Shown here in pieces: positions 53,173 through 60,875 of a DNA stretch of 64,000 nt (its first letter is position 1; every line of letters begins with the position of its first letter). The stretch covers positions 62,001 to 126,000 of the forward strand of contig JABSRN010000011.1 in the NCBI GenBank assembly GCA_013214025.1, read 5' to 3'. The notes below the pieces were generated by a model. The model ran no database searches and was not told where the DNA came from. It was given only the letters and a program-made list of their open reading frames with translations. This DNA comes from Polyangiaceae bacterium (GTDB lineage Bacteria; Myxococcota_A; Polyangia; Polyangiales; Polyangiaceae). The position numbers were made by a program, and so were the translations under genes.

Positions 53173-53477
53173 GGCGTGTGTTTCGTGTGGACGGGCTAAC
53201 GCCCATAATCTGCGGAGGAGCAGGCTCGAAGCCAGAAATCAGTGGGACAGGCAACAGCTGAGAACGACCGCACTGCTATCGAGGGTAGCTGAAGGCTGAG
53301 CGTTGTCGGGGGTGTGTGTTGCATTGGGACAGTTGGAGGCGGCAGGCTGAGAGGTAGTGGTGAGTACTGTTTGCTACGGGGTCGACCTACATTGGAACGC
53401 TGAATTTCAGAGGGGTCCGTGGCGGTTTTTTGAATACCGGATTTCGGTATTCCGCGTGACGTGCGAGAATCGCTATC
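53173..53477. other. Intergenic region between divergent genes
   Basis: This 305-base gap separates the thioesterase and hydrolase genes, both transcribed away from it, so it should hold both promoters. I see no gene; the notable element is the inverted repeat at 53432. A run of T residues (53426-53431) precedes that repeat. Confidence 0.5.
53432..53452. promoter_or_regulatory. Inverted repeat ahead of the alpha/beta hydrolase
   Basis: GAATACCG-GATTT-CGGTATTC is a perfect 8-bp inverted repeat with a 5-base spacer, ending 25 bases before the GTG start. It is AT-rich compared with its surroundings and looks like an operator or an RNA hairpin that could cover the ribosome-binding region. No regulator gene is adjacent. 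Confidence 0.45.
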
Positions 53478-54197
53478 GTGGGTTCAAGGACGTTGAGATG
53501 GTTATCACGAGGCGCGCGCGATCTCGCAAAAACTACGTCTCTGTTACCCCGTGATGTGCGTACTAAATTACCCACTTCGGCTCAGCCCGGGGATGACGTG
53601 GTGGTCACCCTGCACGGTGCTCTGGCGACTGCTGGCGTGTTTCGGCCGCTAAAGCGTGTCATTGAGGCCCAAGAGCGGGTGTGGGTCGCTTCCCTCACGC
53701 TCAACCCAGCGTTGGCTATCGAAGATGCAGCGATCCGGCTCGGGGATCTGGTCGCCGAGTTACCGCCCGGCGTGAATTGCCATCTCATTGGACACAGTCT
53801 GGGTGGCATCATCGTCCGCTGGTACGTCCAGCAAGTCCTGCCCGCTGGTCCCGAGGCTCCTACGGTAGTTCAGACCTTTTCCCTCGGAGCACCTTTCGGC
53901 GGGGCATCGGTGGCAAAATGGATACCGCTGCGGCAGGGTCGGGATCTTGTAGCCCAGAGCGCCCTGCTTTCGGAGCTGGCCCGGGGTGCTGACCGTTCGG
54001 CGATCCCCCATTGTTCTTTCGTCGGAGAGGATGACCGAACGGGCAAAGGCGACGGATTATCCGACATCGGCGATCGCATTGTAGTGCCGGATTGTGGACA
54101 CAACGGACTGTTGTTTCACCCGCTGGTCGGCTCGGAGGTCGTATCCAGGATCCTGCAGTCACGACAAGGCGATGCAGCGCCGAGCGAGCCGTGTTAG
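53478..54197 (+). CDS. Alpha/beta hydrolase (esterase/lipase-like)
   Basis: A 239-residue alpha/beta hydrolase. VVTLHGALATAGVFRPL is the oxyanion strand and loop, and GHSLGG at about residues 105-110 is the nucleophile elbow (Ser107). The likely Asp is in FVGEDDRTGKGDG and the His in VPDCGHNGLL, so the triad is present. There is no signal peptide and the N-terminus is basic (GSRTLRWLSRGARDLAK). Start GTG at 53478. It resembles PGAP1/lipase-like acyl hydrolases; the substrate is unknown. A small exported-protein gene follows 12 bases later. Confidence 0.85.
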   Translation: MGSRTLRWLSRGARDLAKTTSLLPRDVRTKLPTSAQPGDDVVVTLHGALATAGVFRPLKRVIEAQERVWVASLTLNPALAIEDAAIRLGDLVAELPPGVNCHLIGHSLGGIIVRWYVQQVLPAGPEAPTVVQTFSLGAPFGGASVAKWIPLRQGRDLVAQSALLSELARGADRSAIPHCSFVGEDDRTGKGDGLSDIGDRIVVPDCGHNGLLFHPLVGSEVVSRILQSRQGDAAPSEPC

Positions 54198-54209
54198 CCC
54201 AACCCGGCT

Positions 54210-54827
54210 TTGACTCGACCGCAGCCAAATAGAGCCCCCCGTTGTCCCCGAGTCTGGCGTTCGGCGAGCGCCGGTCTGGCCGTGGGGATCTTGGCCAGCT
54301 TCCTGGGGATCTCGACGGCTTCGGCTGAACCCACAGATTCCACAAGTTGGGTGTTTGTTGGCGGTGGCCTGTCCAGTTTTCGCGACAGCGACGTGACCGT
54401 TGACCAAGAGAGCCTGCTCATCGACGCGGGCATCGGATCCTCCGGGCGTCGGCGTTTTGTCTTCGGCGCTGGCTACCGATTCCAGACACATTTCGACCAG
54501 GGCACGGACATGATGCTCGTGGCCCGTACGGCCACCCAGGGTTATGCCCTCGGCGATTGGGGTGCGGCTGTAGATCTCGGCGGCTACTGGAGGCTCTGGG
54601 ACGACAACGACCCTCTGGGTTACACCGGCTCGCTGTCTCTGGGCGCGCCTTGGGGAATGACCGCTCAACTGGGCTTCACCTTCGCCCCGGACGAGACGCC
54701 CGGCTACTCGGCGGTGCTCGGAATCGATTTTGCCCGGCTCACCGTGTACCGGCGCTCGGGTCTATCGTGGTTCAGCAATATCTACCCGTCACCGGGACAC
54801 GACGGCCCCAGCCCGTACCAGCGTTAG
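54210..54827 (+). CDS. Small exported protein, probable beta-barrel
   Basis: A 205-residue protein starting at TTG 54210. A signal peptide (SAGLAVGILASFLGISTASA) precedes the mature chain of Gly- and aromatic-rich alternating strands (WVFVGGGLSSFRDSD; FVFGAGYRFQTHF; WGAAVDLGGYWRLW; YTGSLSLGAPWGMTAQLGFTF). This pattern suggests a small outer-membrane beta-barrel, or a beta-sandwich, but I recognise no named family. It sits 12 bases after the hydrolase, so it is probably cotranscribed and may be its partner in the envelope. Confidence 0.65.
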   Translation: MTRPQPNRAPRCPRVWRSASAGLAVGILASFLGISTASAEPTDSTSWVFVGGGLSSFRDSDVTVDQESLLIDAGIGSSGRRRFVFGAGYRFQTHFDQGTDMMLVARTATQGYALGDWGAAVDLGGYWRLWDDNDPLGYTGSLSLGAPWGMTAQLGFTFAPDETPGYSAVLGIDFARLTVYRRSGLSWFSNIYPSPGHDGPSPYQR

Positions 54828-54865
54828 GTCGGCAGTCGCGCAGCTTTCGCTAGGGGCTCTTGGTA

Positions 54866-54908
54866 TATTACTGGGGGTACAGAGGGTTTATTGCTGGGGG
54901 TACAGGGG
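54866..54908. repeat. Tandem duplication at the 3' end of the sulfatase-fold gene
   Basis: A unit TATT(A/G)CTGGGGGTACAG with GGG following occurs at 54866-54886 and again at 54889-54908, about 23 bases apart. On the minus strand it encodes the last codons (LYPQQ stop) and repeats them just after the stop codon. Confidence 0.6.
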
Positions 54909-56966
54909 ACGATCGAGCCAGGCTTGGTATGCGGCTTCGATGGCGTCGGTTTTAGCGCCGTCCACCCCGTAGATGTTTTTTGATTCTGTTGGATCGGCGT
55001 CCAAATCGAAGAGTGCGCGCCCGCCATTTTGCACGTCGGTCACTAGCTTCAACGAGCCGAGCATTGCGGCTCGTTTGAAGGACTTGAGATTGGCCGGAGC
55101 TTCTTCGCTGACTACCAGCGGGCTCTGACTCTTGTTCGAGTCCGGCAACTGGGTGCGCCCGAGGGATCCGTCCTGACCCGTGAGCTGCAAAAGCGAAGCT
55201 GCGAGCCAACTCAAGCTGACGGGCTGTTGAATGCGGCGCCCGGCGCAACCTGGAACCCGCACGAGCAACGGTACTCGGATGACGTCCTCGAATAGGTACG
55301 GGCTGTGGCCGAGCCGTGCCCGGTCACCGAGATCTTCGCCGTGGTCGGCTGTGATCACGCTCACCGTGTTGCGGTGAGCTGGCTGGTTCAGTTGTTTCAG
55401 CAGGGGCGCCAGCTGCGCGTCGATGTATTCGAGAGAGCGCTCGTAGGCTGTGTCAGCCGAGACGGGGTAACCCACCGGTGCGTTGTCGTCCAAGCGATGG
55501 GGAGCATGAGCGTCCGGATAGTGAGCCCAAACGAAGTAGGGTCCGCTGGCCTCGCTGATGAACTGTCGAGTGGTCGCGGTGATGGTGGCGGCGAGCAGCT
55601 GTCCCTTGGTGGGCTGAACGTCCACGACCCTTGGGTTCTCAGATTGAAAGCCGCGATGAGATAAGGCATTCAGAGGGTACCAGTTCACGCTCAGGGTCGA
55701 ATAACCCGCAGCGCGCAGTATCTCGGCCAATGTTCGATCGGTCTGGGCGTCGCGCCCCACCAAGGCGTTGCTGCCGTACAAGTCCGAGACCGCTCGCCCG
55801 CTGAATACGCTGCCCATGGATGGAATGGTCATGGTGCTGGGCGCGTAGGCTCGGTCGTAGCGAAGAGCGCCGGCGGAGAATTGACTCAGCGCCGGCATCA
55901 GCTCGGGCGTGAGCGCATCGGTGCGCATGGCATCGATGGTGAGGAGCAATAATGATCGCTCTGCCGCGGGAGCGCAGTCTGCCAAGAACGCAGGAGAGGG
56001 CAAGGTCGCTTGGGGCGGGGCGTCCCCTCCGCGGCAGTCTTGGTCGATGCCGTCGCTGGGGATCTCGCGCTGTCCCGGTCCACGATGGGGATCGCTATCG
56101 TCGCAATCGGCGCCGCCGAGCCAGCTGGGGGCCGCCCCGTCATGGTCTCGGTCGCTCAGCTGGCGCAAGTGCGAGGCGATGGGCCCGCTGGTGGACGCCG
56201 CTAGGAACAAGTGAAACCGCGCGTGCGGGTGGGCGCCGAGGGGTTGCAGCAGCAATGCACCGAGGGCGAAAGCGGCGATCCCGAGTTGCCGAGATTGCCC
56301 GCCGGGGGCCAACAGCAATCGACAACCGATGACGCTCATCGCGGTCGCAGCCATTCCGGCCCCCGCCGCCAGAGTCACCAAGTGCACGGGGGCGAATACA
56401 TAGTGCCCCGCGGCCAGGCTAGCGGCACTGGCGAGTAGCCATACACACGCGAGGCAGCGGCGAGCAGGCAGGGCTTTGGGAAAGCGCCGGCCGAGAATCG
56501 CGAACTGTTTCTCGGCGAGCCCATAGCTGAGGACAACCAGAGTCACGATGGCGACGAAGGCGACACTTTGCAGACCCAGAAAGGTTTGGCGGAAATCTAC
56601 TTGGGACTCGCTAAGACTGCGCAGCGGTAGCTGATACAAAGCGACACCGAAGGCGACAGCGACCACTATGGCCAGGCTTTGGCTGGTGGCGGGCAGAGCT
56701 CGTTGGCAAAGGCGCGTCCGGCTGGCGACGGAGGCCAGAATGGCCGTGGGCACGGCGATGACGCCAAATATCTGAGTGGTCACCAGGGCGGTGGCGACAA
56801 AGCCTGTGGCCTGGGAGATCAGCGACGGCATCGCCGAGGCGGTGAGCGCCAGCTCTGCTGTGCTGACGGCGAGGGCACCCCATACGGCCGCCATCGCCCA
56901 CGGCGCCCAGTCGTCTACTGCGCGCTGTTTCCACGAGCCTGCACTGTCGGTCTCGGGGGCCACCAC
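54888..56966 (-). CDS. Membrane sulfatase-fold protein with MopE-like motif
   Basis: A 692-residue protein. The N-terminal ~250 residues have six or seven membrane spans. Residues ~272-311 carry a MopE-type metal-binding motif (DRDHDG, then GADCDD, EIPSDGIDQDC), spaced as in the DxDxDG-DCDD-DGxDxDC family pattern. The C-terminal ~375 residues are an alkaline-phosphatase-superfamily domain: LLLLTIDAMRTDAL and VITADHGEDLGD give metal ligands. The nucleophile position reads APSTMTIPSMG, with Thr in place of the sulfatase Cys/Ser, so a phospho- or glycerophosphotransferase-like reaction is more likely than sulfate hydrolysis. The start is GTG. The substrate is unknown; the active domain should face outside the cytoplasm. 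Confidence 0.87.
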   Translation of the reverse strand: MVAPETDSAGSWKQRAVDDWAPWAMAAVWGALAVSTAELALTASAMPSLISQATGFVATALVTTQIFGVIAVPTAILASVASRTRLCQRALPATSQSLAIVVAVAFGVALYQLPLRSLSESQVDFRQTFLGLQSVAFVAIVTLVVLSYGLAEKQFAILGRRFPKALPARRCLACVWLLASAASLAAGHYVFAPVHLVTLAAGAGMAATAMSVIGCRLLLAPGGQSRQLGIAAFALGALLLQPLGAHPHARFHLFLAASTSGPIASHLRQLSDRDHDGAAPSWLGGADCDDSDPHRGPGQREIPSDGIDQDCRGGDAPPQATLPSPAFLADCAPAAERSLLLLTIDAMRTDALTPELMPALSQFSAGALRYDRAYAPSTMTIPSMGSVFSGRAVSDLYGSNALVGRDAQTDRTLAEILRAAGYSTLSVNWYPLNALSHRGFQSENPRVVDVQPTKGQLLAATITATTRQFISEASGPYFVWAHYPDAHAPHRLDDNAPVGYPVSADTAYERSLEYIDAQLAPLLKQLNQPAHRNTVSVITADHGEDLGDRARLGHSPYLFEDVIRVPLLVRVPGCAGRRIQQPVSLSWLAASLLQLTGQDGSLGRTQLPDSNKSQSPLVVSEEAPANLKSFKRAAMLGSLKLVTDVQNGGRALFDLDADPTESKNIYGVDGAKTDAIEAAYQAWLDRPLYPQQ

Positions 56967-57087
56967 ACGTCAGAGTATAGCCTACGCCGGCGGCCGCCAA
57001 CTGCGCTGTGCGAGCCGTCTGCGCAGTATGTCGCCGCGCAGTAGAGCGTAGCTATTGAAGTTGCCGGCGGCGTTAGAAAGGATGGGG

Positions 57088-58446
57088 CTAAATGCTGCTG
57101 AGGGCTGCCACTAGCTCGTCCAGCATGCTGCGGGTGTGCTGTTCGGTGACGGCGATAAGCAACTGGTCACGACGTTCGGGATCCACACGGCCCATGTCGA
57201 GCCCGGCGACGATGCCCGCCTTTTCAGCTGAGGCGCACACCTTGGCGGCGTCGTCCCCGCGGACTTTGACGCAGAACTCGTTGAAGACCGGAAGCTGTCC
57301 AGTGGTGCCGGATTCATAGCCGTCCAGCTTGAGGATGGCACTCCGCAGATAACGTGTCTTCGCTAAGCATTGCTCTGCTACTAGCCGAAAGCCCTTTTTG
57401 CCGAGCATGCTCGTGCGGATGAGCAGGCTCAGGGCAATCAGGCCCTGGTTTGTGCAAATATTGCTGGTGGCTCGCTCCCGGCGGATGTGCTGCTCGCGAG
57501 TGGACAGGGTCAATACAAAGCCGCGTTTGCCGTCCACGTCTTTTGTCTCGCCACAGACCCGTCCGGGCAGTTGCTGCTGAAACTTGCGGTCGTGCCGGCA
57601 GGCGAAAAGACCGACGTAGGGTCCGCCATAATTGGGCGGGCTCGCCAGGGCCTGGCCTTCGCCGGCGGCGATGTCCACGTCCATTTGTCCGGGCGCTTTC
57701 GCTAGAGCCAGCGCGTAGGGCTCGCTGTTGGATGCGACGAGCAAAGCGCCCGCGTCGTGCACCATTTTCGCCAGCGGGGTCAGATCCCGAAGCTGCCCGG
57801 TGAAGCTGGGGTAACCCACCACCACCGCCGCCACGTTGTCGTTGAGTGCGGCCTGGATGGCGTCCAAGTCGCACGCGCCGTTGCTGCCCACGGCAACATC
57901 GGCGTAGTGGTCCGGCGATCGACCGGACAAGTAGGTTTTTGTGACTTCCCGGTAGTTGGGGTGCACACAGCCGCTGACCAGTACCGTGTCGCGCTTGGTG
58001 AGCCGCCGCGCCATCTGCGCTGCCTCGGCGGTGGCGCTGGCGCCGTCGTACATGCTGGCGTTGGCTAGCGGCAGGCCGTACAGCTCGCTCACGACGGTTT
58101 GGAACTCCCAAATGGCCTGGAGCGTGCCTTGCGCCACCTCAGGCTGGTAGGGCGTGTAGGCCGTGTAGAACTCGCTACGTAGCAAGAGCTGGTCAACCGC
58201 TGGCGGGATGTGATGCGCGTAGCAGCCAGCACCCAAAAACGAGAGCATCTGAGGCTGCTGGTTCTTGGATCCGAGCTTCTTAAGGTGGCGCATCAAGTCC
58301 GCCTCCGCCATGGGTGCGGGGATATCGAGATCCCCCTTCATGCGGGCTTCCTCGGGGATGCCAACGAACAGATCGTCTACGGACTCTTTACCGATGATGC
58401 GGAGCATCTCGGTGATTTCGTCATCGGTATGGGGCAGGTAACGCAT
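57088..58446 (-). CDS. gcvPA: Glycine dehydrogenase (decarboxylating) subunit 1
   Basis: Alpha half of the two-subunit P-protein of the glycine cleavage system, which with GcvPB decarboxylates glycine via PLP. The 452 residues start MRYLPHTDDEITEMLRIIG; GCYAHHIPPAVDQLLLRSEF, YTPYQPEVAQGTLQ and MYDGASATAEAAQMA identify this half. The PLP lysine resides in the other subunit. It follows gcvH by 82 bases on the minus strand. gcvPB is not found immediately downstream, where the sulfatase-fold gene starts 122 bases on. Confidence 0.96.
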   Translation of the reverse strand: MRYLPHTDDEITEMLRIIGKESVDDLFVGIPEEARMKGDLDIPAPMAEADLMRHLKKLGSKNQQPQMLSFLGAGCYAHHIPPAVDQLLLRSEFYTAYTPYQPEVAQGTLQAIWEFQTVVSELYGLPLANASMYDGASATAEAAQMARRLTKRDTVLVSGCVHPNYREVTKTYLSGRSPDHYADVAVGSNGACDLDAIQAALNDNVAAVVVGYPSFTGQLRDLTPLAKMVHDAGALLVASNSEPYALALAKAPGQMDVDIAAGEGQALASPPNYGGPYVGLFACRHDRKFQQQLPGRVCGETKDVDGKRGFVLTLSTREQHIRRERATSNICTNQGLIALSLLIRTSMLGKKGFRLVAEQCLAKTRYLRSAILKLDGYESGTTGQLPVFNEFCVKVRGDDAAKVCASAEKAGIVAGLDMGRVDPERRDQLLIAVTEQHTRSMLDELVAALSSI

Positions 58447-58528
58447 CGATTGGGGATGGTCCTTGAAGGGGCCCTTCGCGAATTCCGCTGGTGCGCCGAG
58501 TTGGCAGAGCGGGGAGTCGCGCAGGCGA

Positions 58529-58924
58529 TCAGTGGTCGGAGTCGGCGAGGTGTTTGTCGTAGGCGTCGGCGTCGAGCAATTTTTCGAGCGCGCCCTCGTC
58601 GTCGGGTTTGATGGCGATCATCCAGCCGCTGCCCCAGCAATCATCGTTGATGGTCTCGGGCTCTTCTTCGAGGGCCGGGTTGATCTTGATGACTGTGCCG
58701 GACATGGGGGCGAACAAATCGCTCAGTGTCTTGACGCTCTCGATGGTTCCGAAGGCGGCGCCGGCGGCTACCGTGTCTCCCTCGCCGACGTCGATGTCCA
58801 CCAGGGTGATGTCCCCCAGCTGGTCCACCGCGAAAGACGTGATGCCGATGAGGATGCTGCCGTCTTCGGACAGTGCCCACTCGTGGTCGGTGGTGTACTT
58901 CCGGTCGGTCTTCGTTTCGCTCAT
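58529..58924 (-). CDS. gcvH: Glycine cleavage system H protein
   Basis: Lipoyl carrier shuttling the aminomethyl intermediate between P, T and L proteins. The 131-residue product has TTDHEWALSEDGSILIGIT and the lipoylation segment IESVKTLSDLFAPMSG with Lys65 as the modified residue. The usual motif is ESVKAVSD, so the following residue is Thr rather than Ala. It is placed between gcvT (113 bases upstream) and gcvPA (82 bases downstream). The length is normal. Confidence 0.97.
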   Translation of the reverse strand: MSETKTDRKYTTDHEWALSEDGSILIGITSFAVDQLGDITLVDIDVGEGDTVAAGAAFGTIESVKTLSDLFAPMSGTVIKINPALEEEPETINDDCWGSGWMIAIKPDDEGALEKLLDADAYDKHLADSDH

Positions 58925-59037
58925 TTTGATTGCTCTCGAGTTCGGCGTCAGCGGCCGCTGTGGGCGGGTGCTGCTTTTGGATCGGCGCTGCTTTTGGGTC
59001 AGCGGCTAGCGCTCGATCCCCCAGGGAAAGGGACTTG

Positions 59038-60153
59038 TTAGCCCGCCACGCGGCGCTTGTAAAAGGGCGTTTTGCAGACTTTCGCGGGGATCTGTTTGCC
59101 CCGGCAATCCACCAGGATTTCCGTGCCCACAGCGCCCATTTCCTTCGGCACGTAACCCATTCCGATACTCTTGCCGAGGGTGGGCGACGGGCCGCCGGAG
59201 GTGCAAATACCGACCTTTTCGCCGGCGGCATTCAAAATTGGGTAGTCGTGGCGGGCGATTCCCCGGCCGGTCATTTCGAAGCCGACAAAACAGCGCTTGG
59301 ATCCTTCCGCTTTGATGCTTTCCAGGGCGGACTTTCCGACAAAGGCATCCTTTTTTAGCTTCACGGTCCAGCCCAGGCCGGCCTCCAGCGGGTTGGTGGT
59401 CTCGTCAATATCGTTTCCGTAGAGCGAGAGTCGCGCTTCCAGGCGTAATGTGTCCCGAGCCCCGAGTCCGGCCGGGACCAAACCCAAAGGCTCGCCAGCC
59501 TTCATCAAGGCCTTCCAAAGTGCCGGAGCGTCCACACCGTCACAGAACAATTCCACGCCGTCTTCTCCAGTGTAACCCGTGCGAGCGATGGTGCAGTCAA
59601 TGCCCGCCACCGGACCGTCAGCAAAGCGAAACTGTCCGATGCTCTTGGCTATATTGGCGTCACCGGTCCCGGCCGCGTTGAGGATCTCCAGAGCTTTCGG
59701 CCCCTGCAGAGCCAACAGCGCCGTCTGGTCGCTGATGTCGTTGAATTCGACGCCCTTGTCCAAGCTCGCTTCGAAGTGTTTGGCGATTTTGTCGCGGTTG
59801 GATGCGTTGCAAACGATGAGCACGTCTGTCGGACTGCGCAAGTAGACGATCAGGTCGTCGAGGATCGTGCCCTCTTCGTTGCAGCAGCAGGTGTACATGG
59901 CCTGCCCGTTTTCGATACGACCGAGATCGTTGGTGACCAGTCTGTTGACGGCGGCTGCAGCCCCGTCGCCGCGCACCACCAGCTCGCCCATGTGGCAGAC
60001 ATCGAACAGGCCCGCCGCCGAGCGCACGGCTAAGTGCTCAGCTTTGACCCCGGCGTATTGCACCGGCATGTGCCAGCCGGCAAAAGGGACCATCCGGGCC
60101 TTGTGAGTGAGGTGAATGGCGTGGAGGGGCGTCTGGCGTTGGTCGTCGGTCAC
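59038..60153 (-). CDS. gcvT: Aminomethyltransferase (T protein)
   Basis: Transfers the methylene group from the H protein to tetrahydrofolate, releasing ammonia. The 371 residues have TPLHAIHLTHKARMVPFAG (family N-terminus), YTCCCNEEGTILDDLIVY, ARTGYTGEDGVELFCD and a GLGARDTLRLEARLSLYG block, all typical of GcvT. It begins with GTG at 60153. It is the first gene of gcvT-gcvH-gcvPA. No glycine-riboswitch-like stem is apparent in the 58 bases upstream before the lipoprotein stop. Confidence 0.96.
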   Translation of the reverse strand: MTDDQRQTPLHAIHLTHKARMVPFAGWHMPVQYAGVKAEHLAVRSAAGLFDVCHMGELVVRGDGAAAAVNRLVTNDLGRIENGQAMYTCCCNEEGTILDDLIVYLRSPTDVLIVCNASNRDKIAKHFEASLDKGVEFNDISDQTALLALQGPKALEILNAAGTGDANIAKSIGQFRFADGPVAGIDCTIARTGYTGEDGVELFCDGVDAPALWKALMKAGEPLGLVPAGLGARDTLRLEARLSLYGNDIDETTNPLEAGLGWTVKLKKDAFVGKSALESIKAEGSKRCFVGFEMTGRGIARHDYPILNAAGEKVGICTSGGPSPTLGKSIGMGYVPKEMGAVGTEILVDCRGKQIPAKVCKTPFYKRRVAG

Positions 60154-60211
60154 CCCCAGGGGCTACCGGGGATCTGCAGGGACGACAATGCTAAGGGGGC
60201 GCGGCAGGGCT

Positions 60212-60709
60212 CTACTGCAGCGTATCTTCGTCGATGCGCACGCCGTTTTCGTCCATGCCTGCGGCTTTGAAGGCCTCTTTCTCGGTCATGGGTGGCCCCG
60301 GGATCCTCGAGAGATCCCGTAATCGGATCTCGGTGTATTTGGTGCTGCGTCGCCGGATGCTAATGCGGAAGGGGCGCCGCTTGGTGTCCCGCAAGATGAT
60401 GGCGGACGGAAATATCGTGCCGGCGGCAGAGGTTTCCACGCGAGAAGCTGAAATGTGTTTGCGAATGTAGTTCGCTGTTTTCTCGGGTGTGTAGTGAGTC
60501 TCTAGCCACGCACGCTTTTTGAAGACCTGGCGGATCTTGATCCACGGGGGCAAGATGAGCCCGAACACTTCCTCTCGGGTGGTCGGTTTTTCGCGCTTCA
60601 GCAGTCGGTCCTGGCTAGGTCCTGCTTTTATCAGCTCGTCTTTATTGCAGCCGCTTAGGCCAAGCAGGCAAAAGCAGAGCAGGGCAGCCAGGAGGCGAGG
60701 TGGCAGCAT
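60212..60709 (-). CDS. Small lipoprotein of unknown function
   Basis: A 165-residue protein. MLPPRLLAALLCFCLLGLSGC gives a clear signal and lipobox LSGC. The mature chain is basic and beta-rich (IRKHISASRVETSAAGTIFP; FRISIRRRSTKYTEIRLRD), with no named family. A longer frame starts at 60994, but the ATG at 60709 begins the signal peptide. It lies 166 bases after the PilY1-like gene and 58 bases before gcvT, all on the minus strand. Confidence 0.75.
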   Translation of the reverse strand: MLPPRLLAALLCFCLLGLSGCNKDELIKAGPSQDRLLKREKPTTREEVFGLILPPWIKIRQVFKKRAWLETHYTPEKTANYIRKHISASRVETSAAGTIFPSAIILRDTKRRPFRISIRRRSTKYTEIRLRDLSRIPGPPMTEKEAFKAAGMDENGVRIDEDTLQ

Positions 60710-60875
60710 CGGGCGACCGTAGCGGGTATGGCTGAGAAGCAGAAGTATCAGCATCGAGAATGACTGGTAGTGCAATCTCTGGGGGATTCGGTTGTCCCGG
60801 AGGCGGCTCCGAGCAGCCGGTCGACGCACGCTGAACATAGGGTTCAGGCCCCGTCGGCCGCGCTGGATCCCAGAC

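Noticed and set aside
54888-56966. Classical arylsulfatase
   Set aside because: The C/S-x-P-x-R formylglycine motif is replaced by T-I-P-S-M, so sulfatase activity is not supported.
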